DNA from: Bacteroides faecalis
Lineage (GTDB): Bacteria > Bacteroidota > Bacteroidia > Bacteroidales > Bacteroidaceae
Assembly (NCBI RefSeq): GCF_003865075.1
Contig: NZ_BHWB01000015.1
Location: 1 to 64,000, forward strand
DNA length: 64,000 bases
Reading direction: 5' to 3'
Below the pieces are notes generated by a model. It had not been told where the DNA came from and made no database searches. It saw nothing but the letters and a program-made list of their open reading frames with translations. Positions 1 through 7,665 of the stretch are shown here, in pieces. Made by a program: the position numbers and the translations under genes. How positions within the stretch are numbered: the stretch's first letter is position 1; each line of letters starts with the position of its first letter.

Positions 1-650
1 CTTGCTTCTTTGGTTCTTACAGCCGGATATACAATTCCAATTGTAAAGATACTTTTTCTTGCAACATTTTAGCAATTCGTAACCTTTTTATTATCTCTTA
101 TCATAATAGGAAAAATAGGGGAAACAGATTTTCCTATGTCGAACCCTTCTTCTTTCAACCGTTTTCTAAGATAGTTCGTATTTTCCCAAAGTTTGGTTCT
201 TATTTGTGGTTCTTTTTTTATAATCTCTAAAGCTTTTAGTATGGATGCTGTGACTTGTGGGGTAGGGGCTGCTGAAAACACATTGCTGTCCGCATAAAAT
301 TTCAAGTATTGTATTATCTTCTTCGAAGCTGCTGCAAATCCCCCTACGCAACCAAATGACTTGCTGAATGTGCCAGTAATAATATCAATTTGACCTAAAC
401 AGTTATAGTATTCAGCTGTTCCTCTGCCATTGGCTCCCATTACTCCTATTCCATGTGCATCATCTAACATCAGCATGGTTTCATAAGTCTTGCAAAGAGT
501 AATAATTTCCGGAAGTAAAGACAAATCCCCATCCTGGGAATATACACCATCTATTATTACAAGTTTAGTTTGATATTGCCCTTTGACTTCTTTTAGTACC
601 TTCTCCAAATATTCTAGGTCGTTATGCCCAATTCGTTTTATACCTAAAAT
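1..650 (-). pseudogene. Alpha-oxoamine synthase fragment (copy A, cut by the window edge)
   Basis: This is the same truncated PLP-dependent gene as at 44673-45422, where more of it can be seen. The 3' end lies outside the window, and single-base deletions near 52, 77 and 82 break the frame here but not in copy B. The PLP-lysine region GTFSKSFG and the DDAHGIGV motif are visible. The 5' end stops at the IS1595-family element near 650. The deletions look more like end-of-contig errors than biological decay. Confidence 0.75.
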
Positions 651-1655
651 CCGCAGGTAGTTAATTAGGATGTTTAAAGATTCTGATTATCCGTTTATGC
701 ACCTGTTATATTCGCAATTACTAGTCTGTCAAAGAGTTTGTCTCCAAAATACCGTCTGTTTAATTTGTAAATAAACTCGTTGAGATACAACTGTAAGTAT
801 TTCCTTTTGATTTTATGGTAGTTGCCCAGCAATGTCCGTTTTGCATTACTGATTGCGATATGCACCCATTTGAGTGTTTCCTTGGTGGTTTTGGCGTCTG
901 ATTTCTCGGTGACGTGCAATTCCACCAGATCGGAGATGTCAACGTAAGAAGTGCTTTTGTCCGAAAATACGATGGCATCATCCTCCATGCAGTCCCTGAC
1001 CACGCCGTTGATTCCTTCACTTTGATGGCTATCCAGTACCCTGGCCTTGAAATAACGCACATGCTTCTCCTTTTTGCCCGTTTCGATATCTTCCAACGGG
1101 GTGCTTTCGGCCATCACCGCAACGTTCTGCTTTCCCTCGGCTCCCCGGCCACGTGTACCCTTGCCTCGCTCGATTTCCTTACTGGCCACCGAAAAGTAAC
1201 CCTCATCCAGTTCTATCATCCCTTCCAGTGTATACCTTGCATCCCGGTTGCCCATCGCCCTGCGGAGTTTGTGTACCATCGCCCATACCGGTTCGTAACG
1301 CTTCAATCCTAATTGCTTCTGGAGTTCGTTGGTGGAGAATCCCTTTTTTGTGCAACTCATCAGGAACATCGTTTTGTACCACACCAGAAACGGCAGCTTG
1401 GAGCTCTCCATGATCGTACCGCTGCGCAACGAGGTGCGGAAACGGCAACCTTTGCATTCATAACTCCATTTACCCTGTAACCAATAATGGGAAGTGCCCC
1501 CGCATCGCTTGCAGACAACCCCTTCCTTATCACGCTGCTCCTTGAAATGCAAACGACAATCTTCCTCCGAACCGAAATGAGCCGTAAAACTGAATATGTT
1601 CATAATCCCTGCTTTTTGAGCGCTAATATACTAAAAATATTAGGTGTGTTTGCGG
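651..1655 (-). mobile_element. IS1595-family insertion sequence, copy A
   Basis: The element is about 1 kb with one transposase gene. Its boundaries are inferred: reading frames of the two flanking genes break near 650 and 1655, and both ends begin with the short inverted sequence CCGCA/TGCGG. I see no matching target duplication (AT-rich left flank, AGAATCAG on the right), which suggests the flanks were rearranged or deleted after insertion. It truncates the oxoamine synthase on one side and the exonuclease on the other. GC content is clearly higher than in the surrounding plasmid. Confidence 0.7.
695..1603 (-). CDS. IS1595-family transposase
   Basis: The 302-residue protein has an N-terminal zinc-ribbon (CKRCGG near residue 31 and CKGC near residue 50) followed by an ISXO2-like DDE nuclease domain; the first acidic motif is ELDEGYF near residue 132 and a second is FSDKSTSY near 222. 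This is the domain order of IS1595-family transposases, including full length. It catalyses cut-and-paste movement of the surrounding element. The gene is intact in both copies. Confidence 0.85.
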   Translation of the reverse strand: MNIFSFTAHFGSEEDCRLHFKEQRDKEGVVCKRCGGTSHYWLQGKWSYECKGCRFRTSLRSGTIMESSKLPFLVWYKTMFLMSCTKKGFSTNELQKQLGLKRYEPVWAMVHKLRRAMGNRDARYTLEGMIELDEGYFSVASKEIERGKGTRGRGAEGKQNVAVMAESTPLEDIETGKKEKHVRYFKARVLDSHQSEGINGVVRDCMEDDAIVFSDKSTSYVDISDLVELHVTEKSDAKTTKETLKWVHIAISNAKRTLLGNYHKIKRKYLQLYLNEFIYKLNRRYFGDKLFDRLVIANITGA

Positions 1656-2222
1656 AGAATCAGATAGATTTTTCAAAACACTCAAGTCCATACTCGCATT
1701 ATGAAAAATTAATAAATTAGATGAAAGATATTTAGAAAGTTCGTCTTCCCATAATTCTTGAAAATTAAGGGAAAATTCTACATCTTCATATGAAATTCCG
1801 TGTATTGAAGTATGAGTTTTTAAAAACTTTTCTGATTTTGGTGGATTTATATAGTGTTTTGTCGAATAAACTATTGTGTCATTTTTCACGAAGCATAATC
1901 CGATTGCACAAGCACTTAATCTACTGTTATTTGCTGTCTCAAAGTCAATAGCAATAAAATCAAATTTATTTTCAAAGTACTCAGGGAATGTATGAGGATT
2001 TTTAAATTGATTGAATTTCAATTTTTGCAAAATCGCTTGTTCGTATTGAGGTTTTACTTTATAACCAACTTGTTTTGCTTTTTTTAGCCAAGGTTCAAGA
2101 ATATAGTTTGGTGTATTTTCGATAAAATTATAGAATAGAAATTCATTGTTTGTTTCAGGATTTATTCCCGAAACTTCCATTTCAATTTGATTTTTTGGTT
2201 TAGGTTTAAAAAAGTTAAACAT
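1623..2222 (-). pseudogene. DEDD-type 3'-5' exonuclease, 3' end cut by IS1595
   Basis: The protein has a DnaQ-like exonuclease motif I (FIAIDFETAN, near residue 90) and a later HNASMDLSVLKNL segment matching the motif II/III region of the family. After LSVLKNL the last 13 residues are read from the IS1595 end, so the C-terminal part of the nuclease domain, including the final catalytic histidine/aspartate, is missing. It sits directly downstream of tet(X) in the same direction, separated by an attC-like hairpin. Probably inactive. Confidence 0.7.
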
Positions 2223-2260
2223 AGTTCATTTTGTATAATTCAGACGAGTTTTGGTGTAAT

Positions 2261-2402
2261 ATGGCATATAACGTTTGGCAAATTGGCGATGGAGCCGACT
2301 TTTAGCACAAATGTTGAATAGAATTACTAATCTTCAACATTGCACAAAAGTTCAATAGAAGTACTTCACCGGCTCTATTGCCAATTTGTTTGTTATGTGC
2401 CG
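2261..2402. other. attC-like imperfect hairpin downstream of tet(X)
   Basis: The outer arms GGCATATAACGTTTGGCAAA and (reverse) GGCACATAACAAACAAATTG pair imperfectly. Inner arms around ACTTTTAGCACAAATGTTGAA-type sequence pair again, so almost the whole 140 bp can fold on itself. The outer ends carry TAAC...GTTA as in integron attC sites, but they do not match the strict attC core consensus. It lies between tet(X) and the exonuclease, as an attC would lie behind a cassette gene. Confidence 0.6.
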
Positions 2403-2414
2403 TTTTATTCCATT

Positions 2415-3581
2415 TTATACATTTAACAATTGCTGAAACGTAAAGTCGGGTTTAAACATTTCAATTTCGTTTTGAGTTGATTCTTCTTGTGCTTCTTTGC
2501 CATAGATAAACATTTGCTGTTCATAATTTTTAACAGCCTCTTCAATGCTATTAAATTTTCCATCGGCTAGATTATCAGACAATATCAAGGCATCCACCAA
2601 CCCACTATTTACTCCCTGCCCTGCAAAAGGCGGCATCAAATGTGCGGCATCCCCAATCATTGTTATGGGTAATGGGCGCTTGCTTTTCCAAGGCTTTTCT
2701 AAAGGAAATATCCGTGTAGCCAATCCTACAAATGACAACGTCGTATGAATCAATTCTTTGTAGCGTTCGTCCCAATCGGAAAATTCTTTCAGAAGAAAAT
2801 CAACGACACTATTTCTGTTTTGAAAATCTACCTGCGTTTGGTTTTTCCATTCATCAGGTGTTTTAAAACTTATTCCAAAATGCAATGCACCATTATTATT
2901 GGGGTTAGCAAATAATAAATTACCTTGGTGAGATGCCATTAGCCGGTTTCCATTGCATAGCTGAAAAAATCCAGGACAGTTTATCTCTGGTTGATGAATA
3001 TCGGCTTGTATATTGAAAGTACCTGTTTCTTCAACTTCCGTGTCGGTAACAAATTTTCTTACCTTGGACATCCCGCCATTGGCAAGAATAACCAAATCTG
3101 CTGTTTCACTCGGTTTATTCTCAAAAGTTAGTGTCCACTTCTTCTTACCAGGTTCAAGCATAACAAGTTTTCTATCCCAAATAACCGTGTCGTTTTCTAA
3201 ACTATTCAACAAGATAGCCCTTAAGTCATTTCTGTTTATTTCAGGATTGTCAAATCGATTTTCGGGCTTTACATTTTTTGTGGATAAAATATTGCCTTTT
3301 TCATCAGCAATATTTACACCCATTGGTAAGGCTAAGTCATAATAAGTTTGTAACAATCCCGCTTTTTTCATTGCTTCCTGACCTGAACCTTTGTGTAGGT
3401 CAAGGGTTCCACCAAAAATTCTTGCCTCTCGGTCGTTGTCTCTTTCGTAAACTGAAACGTCTATGCCGTTTTGCTGTAATAATTTTGCCATAGTCAGTCC
3501 AACGGGTCCACCACCAATTATTGCAACGTTCTTATCACTAAGTAAATTCATTTGTTTGTCTGTATCTATTCGCATTGTCAT
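2415..3581 (-). CDS. tet(X): Tet(X) tetracycline-inactivating monooxygenase
   Basis: This flavin-dependent monooxygenase hydroxylates tetracyclines at C11a using NADPH and O2, so it degrades the drug in the cytoplasm. The 388-residue length is that of full Tet(X). The N-terminal Rossmann motif IIGGGPVGL (about residues 21-29) and the FAD-contacting GDAAHLMPPFAGQG (about 311-324) are intact. The sequence is recognisably Tet(X), close to the Bacteroides Tet(X)/Tet(X2) type. Hairpins of attC-like form flank it on both sides. No clear Bacteroides promoter is visible between its start and the upstream hairpin. It is present twice in the window with identical protein sequence. Confidence 0.97.
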   Translation of the reverse strand: MTMRIDTDKQMNLLSDKNVAIIGGGPVGLTMAKLLQQNGIDVSVYERDNDREARIFGGTLDLHKGSGQEAMKKAGLLQTYYDLALPMGVNIADEKGNILSTKNVKPENRFDNPEINRNDLRAILLNSLENDTVIWDRKLVMLEPGKKKWTLTFENKPSETADLVILANGGMSKVRKFVTDTEVEETGTFNIQADIHQPEINCPGFFQLCNGNRLMASHQGNLLFANPNNNGALHFGISFKTPDEWKNQTQVDFQNRNSVVDFLLKEFSDWDERYKELIHTTLSFVGLATRIFPLEKPWKSKRPLPITMIGDAAHLMPPFAGQGVNSGLVDALILSDNLADGKFNSIEEAVKNYEQQMFIYGKEAQEESTQNEIEMFKPDFTFQQLLNV

Positions 3582-3587
3582 TCAAAA

Positions 3588-3790
3588 ATGGCACATAACG
3601 GGAAACGCATTGGCGAAGTGGCGGATAAATTGGACAAAAAGTTCAATTTAGCGAGAACGTAGCCGATGTGTTTCCACAGAGCTAACTTACAAATAAAAAG
3701 CGAATGTGGAACACATTCGGCGGAATAAAATGCAGAAACTTTCAATTTAGCACTTAACCTGCCATTTTGCCAATGCGATGTTATGTGAAG
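3588..3790. other. attC-like imperfect hairpin upstream of tet(X)
   Basis: The outer arms CACATAACGGGAAACGCATTGGC and its partner ending GTTATGTG are inverted (CACATAAC + CGCATTGGC shared). An inner pair CGATGTGTTTCCACA / TGTGGAACACATTCG forms a second stem. Length is about 200 bp. It shares the TGGCACATAAC end style with the hairpin on the other side of tet(X), so tet(X) sits in a unit bounded by two related folded sequences. Confidence 0.6.
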
Positions 3791-4431
3791 GAATTTTTAG
3801 TATCTTTGTATTCAAATAATTCACATTTTATGTATTTCAGCAAGCCTTGGTAATTAAAAATTAAAGTAAATTTTGAACAGAAAACTAAATCCTTAGAGAA
3901 AAATATTAATGCTTCACTTGTATATAAAGGTGATTCACTTAATGGGTCGTTCGGATTTAATGGAAAGGATGGTACTTTTGATTCTACAGTTTACAAAAGA
4001 CAAGATATATTTATACGTGTAAAAACATTGGGTGGTATTCAAGATGAAACAGGTGTAGTGAATACTACAATGGCACTTAAAGACATAAATATAAACTTGC
4101 AATCTTGGAGAAAATCATTAAATGATTCAAAAAATCATACAGTGATTGATTTAATAGAAGAAGGATTATATCCAATGTCGGATTTTGTACTGGAAAGAAA
4201 CTTTCAAAGACGTTTTGATGATACTTCTAAGGAAATTCTTCTTCCTGTTACAAGACTTTATACTCCGTCTATTACGATTGCAAGAGTATTGACAAAGACA
4301 TCTGCTTCGGGAGAAAGTTTATATGATGTAGCTGCTGTGTTAACAACAAGACAGGGTGACCAAATAGTATTGAGTAAAAGTAATGCTACGGATGCGGAAT
4401 TAAGGCAAAATGAAGATGATAATGTTTTTAT

Positions 4432-6024
4432 CCTCAAATCCGCAACTAAGCCCTTGAACGTCCTTATTGCGTTTACACGTCCTCTCATTACTGAATTTGC
4501 AGATAATTTGAACTTGAAGCACCCACTTCTGCCTACAATATCCCCTTACCCCACAATGTGACTTGAGGCAATACACAATATCATTCCCATAAGTTGTAGG
4601 CATTATCCAAAATCAGTCTGGAAAACATCTGCGTAAGCATTATTACAGGTATAGATGTTCAGCACATACCGCCTTGATGTCCTGATCCACTTGGCTGGTA
4701 CAGAGATAAACCTGAAGACAAACGCTTTTATGCGACTTGTTGCATTGAGCCCGAACTTCTTTACGTCAAGTCTTTGAATAATGGCCTTGTAAAAGTTACG
4801 GATAAGTGCTGTAAGAAGAAGGAACACTGTGTTCTCTGCCATGAAGGATTTGGGCAATCTGTCCCACCCGAAACCATTGTTCATATCATCGAAGATACGT
4901 TCCTTTCCTCCACGAAGGTTATAGAACTCGACAATTTCTCTTACGGAAGAATCATAGTCGTTAGTCAGGATACAACGGTATGTGTATTCTCCTTCCCAAA
5001 AATCCTGCACACCATCCATCCGTTTCTGTCTTTGAATCACAAGTCGATATGCCTTACCTTTCCACTTCTCAACAAGGATAGAGTTCAATTCAAACTCAAT
5101 GCCATTGATTTCCTCAGTTTTCCAGCCTTTGAGAGCAAAGGTGTCATTGTAGATCGAACTGCAGCGGTTAGCACGGATATAGAAGGACTTGCAGTGTTTT
5201 TCTATTTCCTCCACGATTTCCTCGGAACATGATCCACAATCAGCTCTGAAGCGATTGATAGTGAGCCCATTCTGTTCAAATCTCGCAAAGAACCTCTTCA
5301 GCGTGTCCTTCTGATGGAAACGAACATTTGTGTTACCATCGCTATTCTCTATACCGACTATCAAATCGCCAATAACCGCCACGCCAGGGCGATAACCAAG
5401 GAACTTCTTGTATGTAGGCTTTGCATCATACTTCTCTGTCTCTATGAACTGATGGTCGAAATCAACATCATACATCTCACCCTCTTTCAGTTGGCCAGAT
5501 GCAAATATACAATTGAGCAATAAAGTATTGAGAGTGTCAGCCGTATTGAAATCGTAGGTCTTGCCCATATCTGATGTGTATGAAATGTTTTCTTGCGTCA
5601 ACTCCTTTATCGCCCTGAGGATAGTATCAGAGCTACAAGTGCGAAGTGTCGGATGAAGCGAGAGGTGGTTCATCAAATGAGTAGTGACATCCTCAATACA
5701 TGAACCGCTACAGAAGTAGATACTCATGAGAGAACGGATGATTTCGCTGTACTGATAACCGAACGATCTACACCTTAGACCGAGGGTTGAGTCGATTACA
5801 GATGATAATGTGGAGTCAAATTGCTCCATGATTGAAAATAATCCCCCAAAAGGAGTGAGTCTCTCAGATTTAATTTGTATCTTCGCCATGTCTATCGTCG
5901 GATTCTCTTGTTTTTTTTGCAACACTAAGATAAGTGAAAATTCTGACATGGCAAAATCCTGAGCAACTTTTTGTTGCTCAGGTACTTAAAAAGTTTAATT
6001 TATAATAGTGTTGCGGAATTAAGG
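4432..6024 (-). mobile_element. IS1380-family insertion sequence, copy A
   Basis: The element is 1,593 bp. Its inverted ends are CCTCAAATCCGCAAC (4432-4446) and, reversed, CCTTAATTCCGCAAC (6010-6024), matching at 13 of 15 positions. It is flanked by the direct duplication TTTAT (4427-4431 and 6025-6029), and removing the element plus one TTTAT restores the interrupted reading frame. Copy A is therefore a genuine single insertion event into the plasmid. Confidence 0.93.
4603..5889 (-). CDS. IS1380-family transposase
   Basis: The protein begins MAKIQIKSERLTPFGG, as in the Bacteroides IS612/IS614/IS942 group; an upstream ATG would add 20 residues but is less likely. DDE elements visible are DVDFDHQFIE near residue 145, FRADCGSCSEE near 215 and the YNLRGGKE.IFDD signature (Y-x2-R-x3-E) near 325. 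At about 428 residues it is full length. Elements of this group elsewhere in Bacteroides carry outward promoters that activate resistance genes; whether this one affects tet(X) is not shown. Confidence 0.9.
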   Translation of the reverse strand: MAKIQIKSERLTPFGGLFSIMEQFDSTLSSVIDSTLGLRCRSFGYQYSEIIRSLMSIYFCSGSCIEDVTTHLMNHLSLHPTLRTCSSDTILRAIKELTQENISYTSDMGKTYDFNTADTLNTLLLNCIFASGQLKEGEMYDVDFDHQFIETEKYDAKPTYKKFLGYRPGVAVIGDLIVGIENSDGNTNVRFHQKDTLKRFFARFEQNGLTINRFRADCGSCSEEIVEEIEKHCKSFYIRANRCSSIYNDTFALKGWKTEEINGIEFELNSILVEKWKGKAYRLVIQRQKRMDGVQDFWEGEYTYRCILTNDYDSSVREIVEFYNLRGGKERIFDDMNNGFGWDRLPKSFMAENTVFLLLTALIRNFYKAIIQRLDVKKFGLNATSRIKAFVFRFISVPAKWIRTSRRYVLNIYTCNNAYADVFQTDFG

Positions 6025-6415
6025 TTTATCAAAAAAGCCCAAATTATATCGGCAGAAATATCAAGGTATTTCAGCTCTGATATTCAGATAAGTTATAATA
6101 CTAGAAAGCGTATTAATCCTCAAATGCGTTCTCCGCTATGTATGGTTTTGGAGAACTTCAATGAAAAAGGTTTCTGTAAGTACTATCATGAGGCAACTAA
6201 TATGGAATATTTATACGACCCAACTACCAAACTCTGTTTTTCATTTTTTGCAGATGAAAGAGATGAGAGTTTGCTGGAAGTATATGGTCTTAGTTCATGG
6301 GCTTCTAATTTAGTAGAAAAACAGATTTCAATAGCAACATTAGCAAATCTATACACAATTATAGGATTGTAATTTTGAAGTCTGGTATTTATATTAATAT
6401 AATCTATTTTAATAC

Positions 6416-6844
6416 ATGGTACATTATTTTAAACAATCTTGCTTATTAATGCTTTGGGCATTATTTTTAGTAAACATAAGTTTTACAAGTTGTGATGATA
6501 AAAATCCAGAGGTACAAATAGGAGAACTTACTCCCCAAAAACTATATCAAACCTCATGGCGTGGTACAGGTCGTTGTGATGCTTGGGTAGTTCCCAATAT
6601 GGGAGTAGGTATGCAATTTATAGATACTCAATCGGGGAAAGTAAATTGGGAAAGTTACGATGAAATTGATATTACTTACAAAATAGAAGGAAAATATATC
6701 ATATTTAATAGCAATGCTTTATATTTAGGTGGTGCTCCTTGGGTTATTAAAAGCTATACCCAAAAACATATAACTCTTATACAAAATGAAGCAAGTCCAG
6801 ATAAAGAGAAAGTAGCTATAATAGAATTAGATAGGATAGATTGA
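6416..6844 (+). CDS. Small secreted lipoprotein
   Basis: The 142-residue protein has a hydrophobic N-terminus ending in a lipobox-like SFTSC followed by acidic DDKNPE, typical of surface-exposed Bacteroidetes lipoproteins. The mature part reads like a small beta-rich domain (lipocalin-like pattern SWRGTG...), with no catalytic motif. It lies 43 bp behind the broken MACPF-like gene in the same direction, so it may once have been co-transcribed with it, possibly as a partner or protective protein; that role is conjecture. Confidence 0.65.
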   Translation: MVHYFKQSCLLMLWALFLVNISFTSCDDKNPEVQIGELTPQKLYQTSWRGTGRCDAWVVPNMGVGMQFIDTQSGKVNWESYDEIDITYKIEGKYIIFNSNALYLGGAPWVIKSYTQKHITLIQNEASPDKEKVAIIELDRID

Positions 6845-6944
6845 TTTCGATTGTATTGTTAAAAGGTATGTATTTGGATGCTCTCTTTTCATATTATAAG
6901 TATTTGTTATTATACTGGTATCATTTTTATGAAATGGACATAGG

Positions 6945-7215
6945 GAAAAGAAGATTCTCGTGTTGCTCTTTCTGGGTTTCGGGGAGTGAAGGATATTAAT
7001 CACATATTCATATTATTTATATATAATATGGCATTTTGTCCTTCTTCTTTTTCCCTATAGTTTTATGGTATCAATTCTTTGTGTCCGGCTTCCAGCAGCT
7101 TTTTGTATTTGGTATCAAAAAGGAGTTCTTCAGGGTGTACCAGGGACGATAATTCGGTATCATTTCATCATGCTATATACGCCCATCAGTGCCAGAACTC
7201 CAAAAGAATAGGTAT
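6945..7215. repeat. Diverged copy of the TGATACC hairpin block
   Basis: The block starts at a TAGGGAAAAGAAGATTC motif, passes through an AT-rich stretch, then TTTTTCCCTATAGTTTTATG and three segments each closed by GGTATCA. It has the same order and orientation as 20355-20645 but with more substitutions. It occupies most of the gene-free interval between the lipoprotein and the XRE gene; nothing else is seen there except the terminator at its end. Confidence 0.8.
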
Positions 7216-7240
7216 CACAAATTCTTTAAAGTAATATTGG

Positions 7241-7277
7241 AAAATAAAAGAGAGTATTTTGTACTCTCTTTTATTTT
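7241..7277 (-). terminator. Terminator of the 16.8-7.3 kb minus-strand operon
   Basis: A long near-perfect stem AAAATAAAAGAGAGTA / TACTCTCTTTTATTTT lies two bases past the stop of the XRE gene. The arms themselves provide the T-rich tail. Confidence 0.8.
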
Positions 7278-7278
7278 A

Positions 7279-7665
7279 TTAGGGCTGTAATAAATTGATG
7301 GCTTTTTGAAGATTAGCTTCTAGCTCTTTTTTAGCGTTTGACATAGCATCCTCATAGTTTTTTTCTGATTGTCTTATAATTTCTATTATAACAGAATTAT
7401 AATTGGCTTTTTGCGCTTCATCTTCTTCTGTATTAGAAATCAGATAAAACTTTTCACTAAATATTAAATCTATAAAAACATAGTTAGAATAAAAATTCAG
7501 CACTTGAAATAAAAGTTTTAGGCTGCCCCCTTTTCCTAGTTCAAGATTTGAAATCGCATTTTGTTTACAGTTCAGCTGTTCTGCTAATTGAGCTTGGGAA
7601 TATCCTATATGCTCTCGGATTTGCTTTAACCTTGTGCCTAAAATTGGTAATGTAATGTTATACAT
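7279..7665 (-). CDS. XRE-family helix-turn-helix protein
   Basis: The 128-residue protein has an N-terminal HTH_3-type domain (residues about 9-60; LKQIREHIGYSQAQLAEQL with CKQNAISNLELG as the recognition helix) and a helical, charged C-terminus. It overlaps the coupling-protein gene by 8 bp and is the last gene of its operon. It probably controls plasmid transcription; its target is unknown. Confidence 0.75.
   Translation of the reverse strand: MYNITLPILGTRLKQIREHIGYSQAQLAEQLNCKQNAISNLELGKGGSLKLLFQVLNFYSNYVFIDLIFSEKFYLISNTEEDEAQKANYNSVIIEIIRQSEKNYEDAMSNAKKELEANLQKAINLLQP

Larger units (their letters stand above)
1..6024. repeat. 6-kb direct repeat, copy A
   Basis: This block is repeated at 44770-50796 in the same orientation. 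Every gene translated in both copies is identical. The only differences I found are three single-base deletions near positions 52, 77 and 82 (a C, a T and an A, in short runs) relative to copy B. The repeat ends exactly at the right inverted repeat of the IS1380-family element; past it, copy A continues into plasmid DNA and copy B into unrelated DNA. The distance between copies is 44,772 bp, which I read as the circumference of the plasmid. Confidence 0.95.
3854..6372 (+). pseudogene. MACPF-like gene, 5' truncated and split by IS1380
   Basis: An open frame starts at 3854 without a credible start, runs to the IS1380 at 4431, and resumes in frame at 6030 once one copy of the TTTAT duplication is removed. 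The joined protein reads through ...NVFIKKAQII... to the stop at 6370-6372. The stretch with LGGIQ, a W..SL segment and GLYPMSDFVLERNF resembles the C-terminal half of the MACPF domains found in Bacteroides secreted proteins; this family call is from memory of the pattern. The N-terminal half and signal peptide are gone, replaced by the tet(X) unit. Not functional as it stands. Confidence 0.6.

Noticed and set aside
914..1457. Open frames opposite to and in other frames of the IS1595 transposase
   Set aside because: They are shadows of a GC-rich transposase gene, with no domain or start signal of their own.
4774..5232. 152-residue plus-strand frame inside IS1380
   Set aside because: It runs antisense to the transposase and repeats exactly in copy B; no sign of its own coding.
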